Below are positions 20,461 to 20,840 of a DNA stretch of 20,840 nt, in pieces. The notes beneath the pieces were generated by a model that worked only from the letters and a program-made list of their open reading frames with translations, ran no database searches and was not told the DNA's origin. The stretch lies in contig CATZYB010000018.1 in the NCBI GenBank assembly GCA_958426095.1, positions 1 to 20,840 on the forward strand, in the 5' to 3' direction. Position 1 is the first letter of the stretch. Each line of letters starts with the position of its first letter. Source of the DNA: an uncultured Lachnospiraceae bacterium. Its GTDB lineage: Bacteria > Bacillota > Clostridia > Lachnospirales > Lachnospiraceae. A program made the translations under genes and the position numbers.

Positions 20461-20840
20461 TTGCTGAATATTGTGTTATTAGAGCCGGAGATTCCGGCAA
20501 ATACGGGAAATATTGGAAGGACCTGTGTGGCGACCGGTTCCAGACTTCATCTCATCGAACCGCTGGGCTTTAAAATCAATGAAAAACAGCTTCGCCGGGC
20601 CGGAATGGATTACTGGAAGGATCTGGACGTGACAGTCTATGATAATTTTGCCGATTTTCTTGAAAAAAATCCGGAATGTCAGGGAAAGCTTTATATGGCG
20701 ACGACCAAAGCCAAACATGTTTATACCGATGTGGCCTTTGAAGAAGACGCCTATATTATGTTCGGTAAGGAGAGCGCGGGAATTCCAGAAGAGATTCTCG
20801 TTGAGCATGAGGAATTTTGTGTTCGGATACCGATGCTTGA
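20461..20840 (+). CDS. trmL: tRNA (cytidine(34)-2'-O)-methyltransferase, SPOUT family (C-terminus outside window)
   Basis: An incomplete gene of 126 codons running off the window end. The product begins LLNIVLLEPEIPANTGNIGRTC, typical of TrmL, which methylates the ribose of wobble nucleotide 34 in certain tRNA-Leu. MATTKAKHVY and FGKESAGIPEEIL match the trefoil-knot SAM-binding region. The start is TTG 20461 immediately after the aminotransferase TAG, with AAAGGA 9 bp upstream; the family start agrees with it. The missing part should be about 30 residues. Confidence 0.9.
   Translation, partial: MLNIVLLEPEIPANTGNIGRTCVATGSRLHLIEPLGFKINEKQLRRAGMDYWKDLDVTVYDNFADFLEKNPECQGKLYMATTKAKHVYTDVAFEEDAYIMFGKESAGIPEEILVEHEEFCVRIPML

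Noticed and set aside
1..20840. CRISPR array, IS element, phage, tRNA, rRNA or riboswitch
   Set aside because: No regularly spaced repeats, transposase or integrase motifs, tRNA cloverleaf/T-loop pattern or recognisable riboswitch core was seen by eye.

Overview
The window looks like chromosomal DNA from a strictly anaerobic, low-to-moderate G+C Firmicute of the Clostridia, probably Lachnospiraceae-like. The evidence is the mix of families (DUF1576, DUF1847, DUF134 joined to a NifX-like domain, B12-binding radical SAM/DUF4080), strong AGGAGG-type ribosome binding sites, TTGACA/TATAAT promoters and AT-rich intergenic DNA. I assign no species. No rRNA, tRNA, CRISPR array, insertion sequence, phage gene or attachment site was seen.

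Layout. 1-1272 (-) is a partial DUF1576 membrane protein. 1363-1911 (+) is a VanZ-like protein whose stop interlocks with that of a convergent LysR regulator (1908-2831, -). 3029-3658 (+) is a cysteine-rich DUF1847 protein, ending at a bidirectional terminator shared with the next block. 3782-7592 (-) is a metabolic cluster transcribed as crotonase, then propionate-CoA-transferase-type enzyme, then GntP-type permease. It starts from a consensus promoter and faces a divergent MarR gene (7896-8324, +). Together these suggest uptake, CoA activation and (de)hydration of a short-chain hydroxy or unsaturated acid, for example 3-hydroxybutyrate or crotonate, with MarR as the likely local switch.

8398-10703 (+) holds a long-form serine O-acetyltransferase and a MATE transporter broken by one in-frame TGA. 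10765-11499 (+) is a DUF134-NifX fusion with a His/Cys-rich tail. 11558-12367 (-) is an alpha/beta hydrolase divergent from a LysR gene (12528-13445, +); their two promoters overlap at the -35 elements. 13510-14382 (-) is a radical SAM protein with an unusual CX4CX2C motif.

14533-20840 (+) is one closely packed, probably co-transcribed run: B12-binding radical SAM/DUF4080, endonuclease III (frameshifted), DnaQ-type exonuclease, a 30-residue membrane peptide, an AIR-synthase-related (HypE-like) protein, an Lrp/AsnC regulator, a class I/II aminotransferase and TrmL (cut by the window end). Spacings run from small gaps to overlaps.

The most notable items are the two single-base lesions in otherwise intact genes (MATE and nth), the crt-pct-gntP/MarR module with its elaborate control region, the DUF134-NifX fusion with a possible internal start, and several clear dyads in promoters and leaders. 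All operator, hairpin and substrate assignments are inference from sequence; no searches were run.
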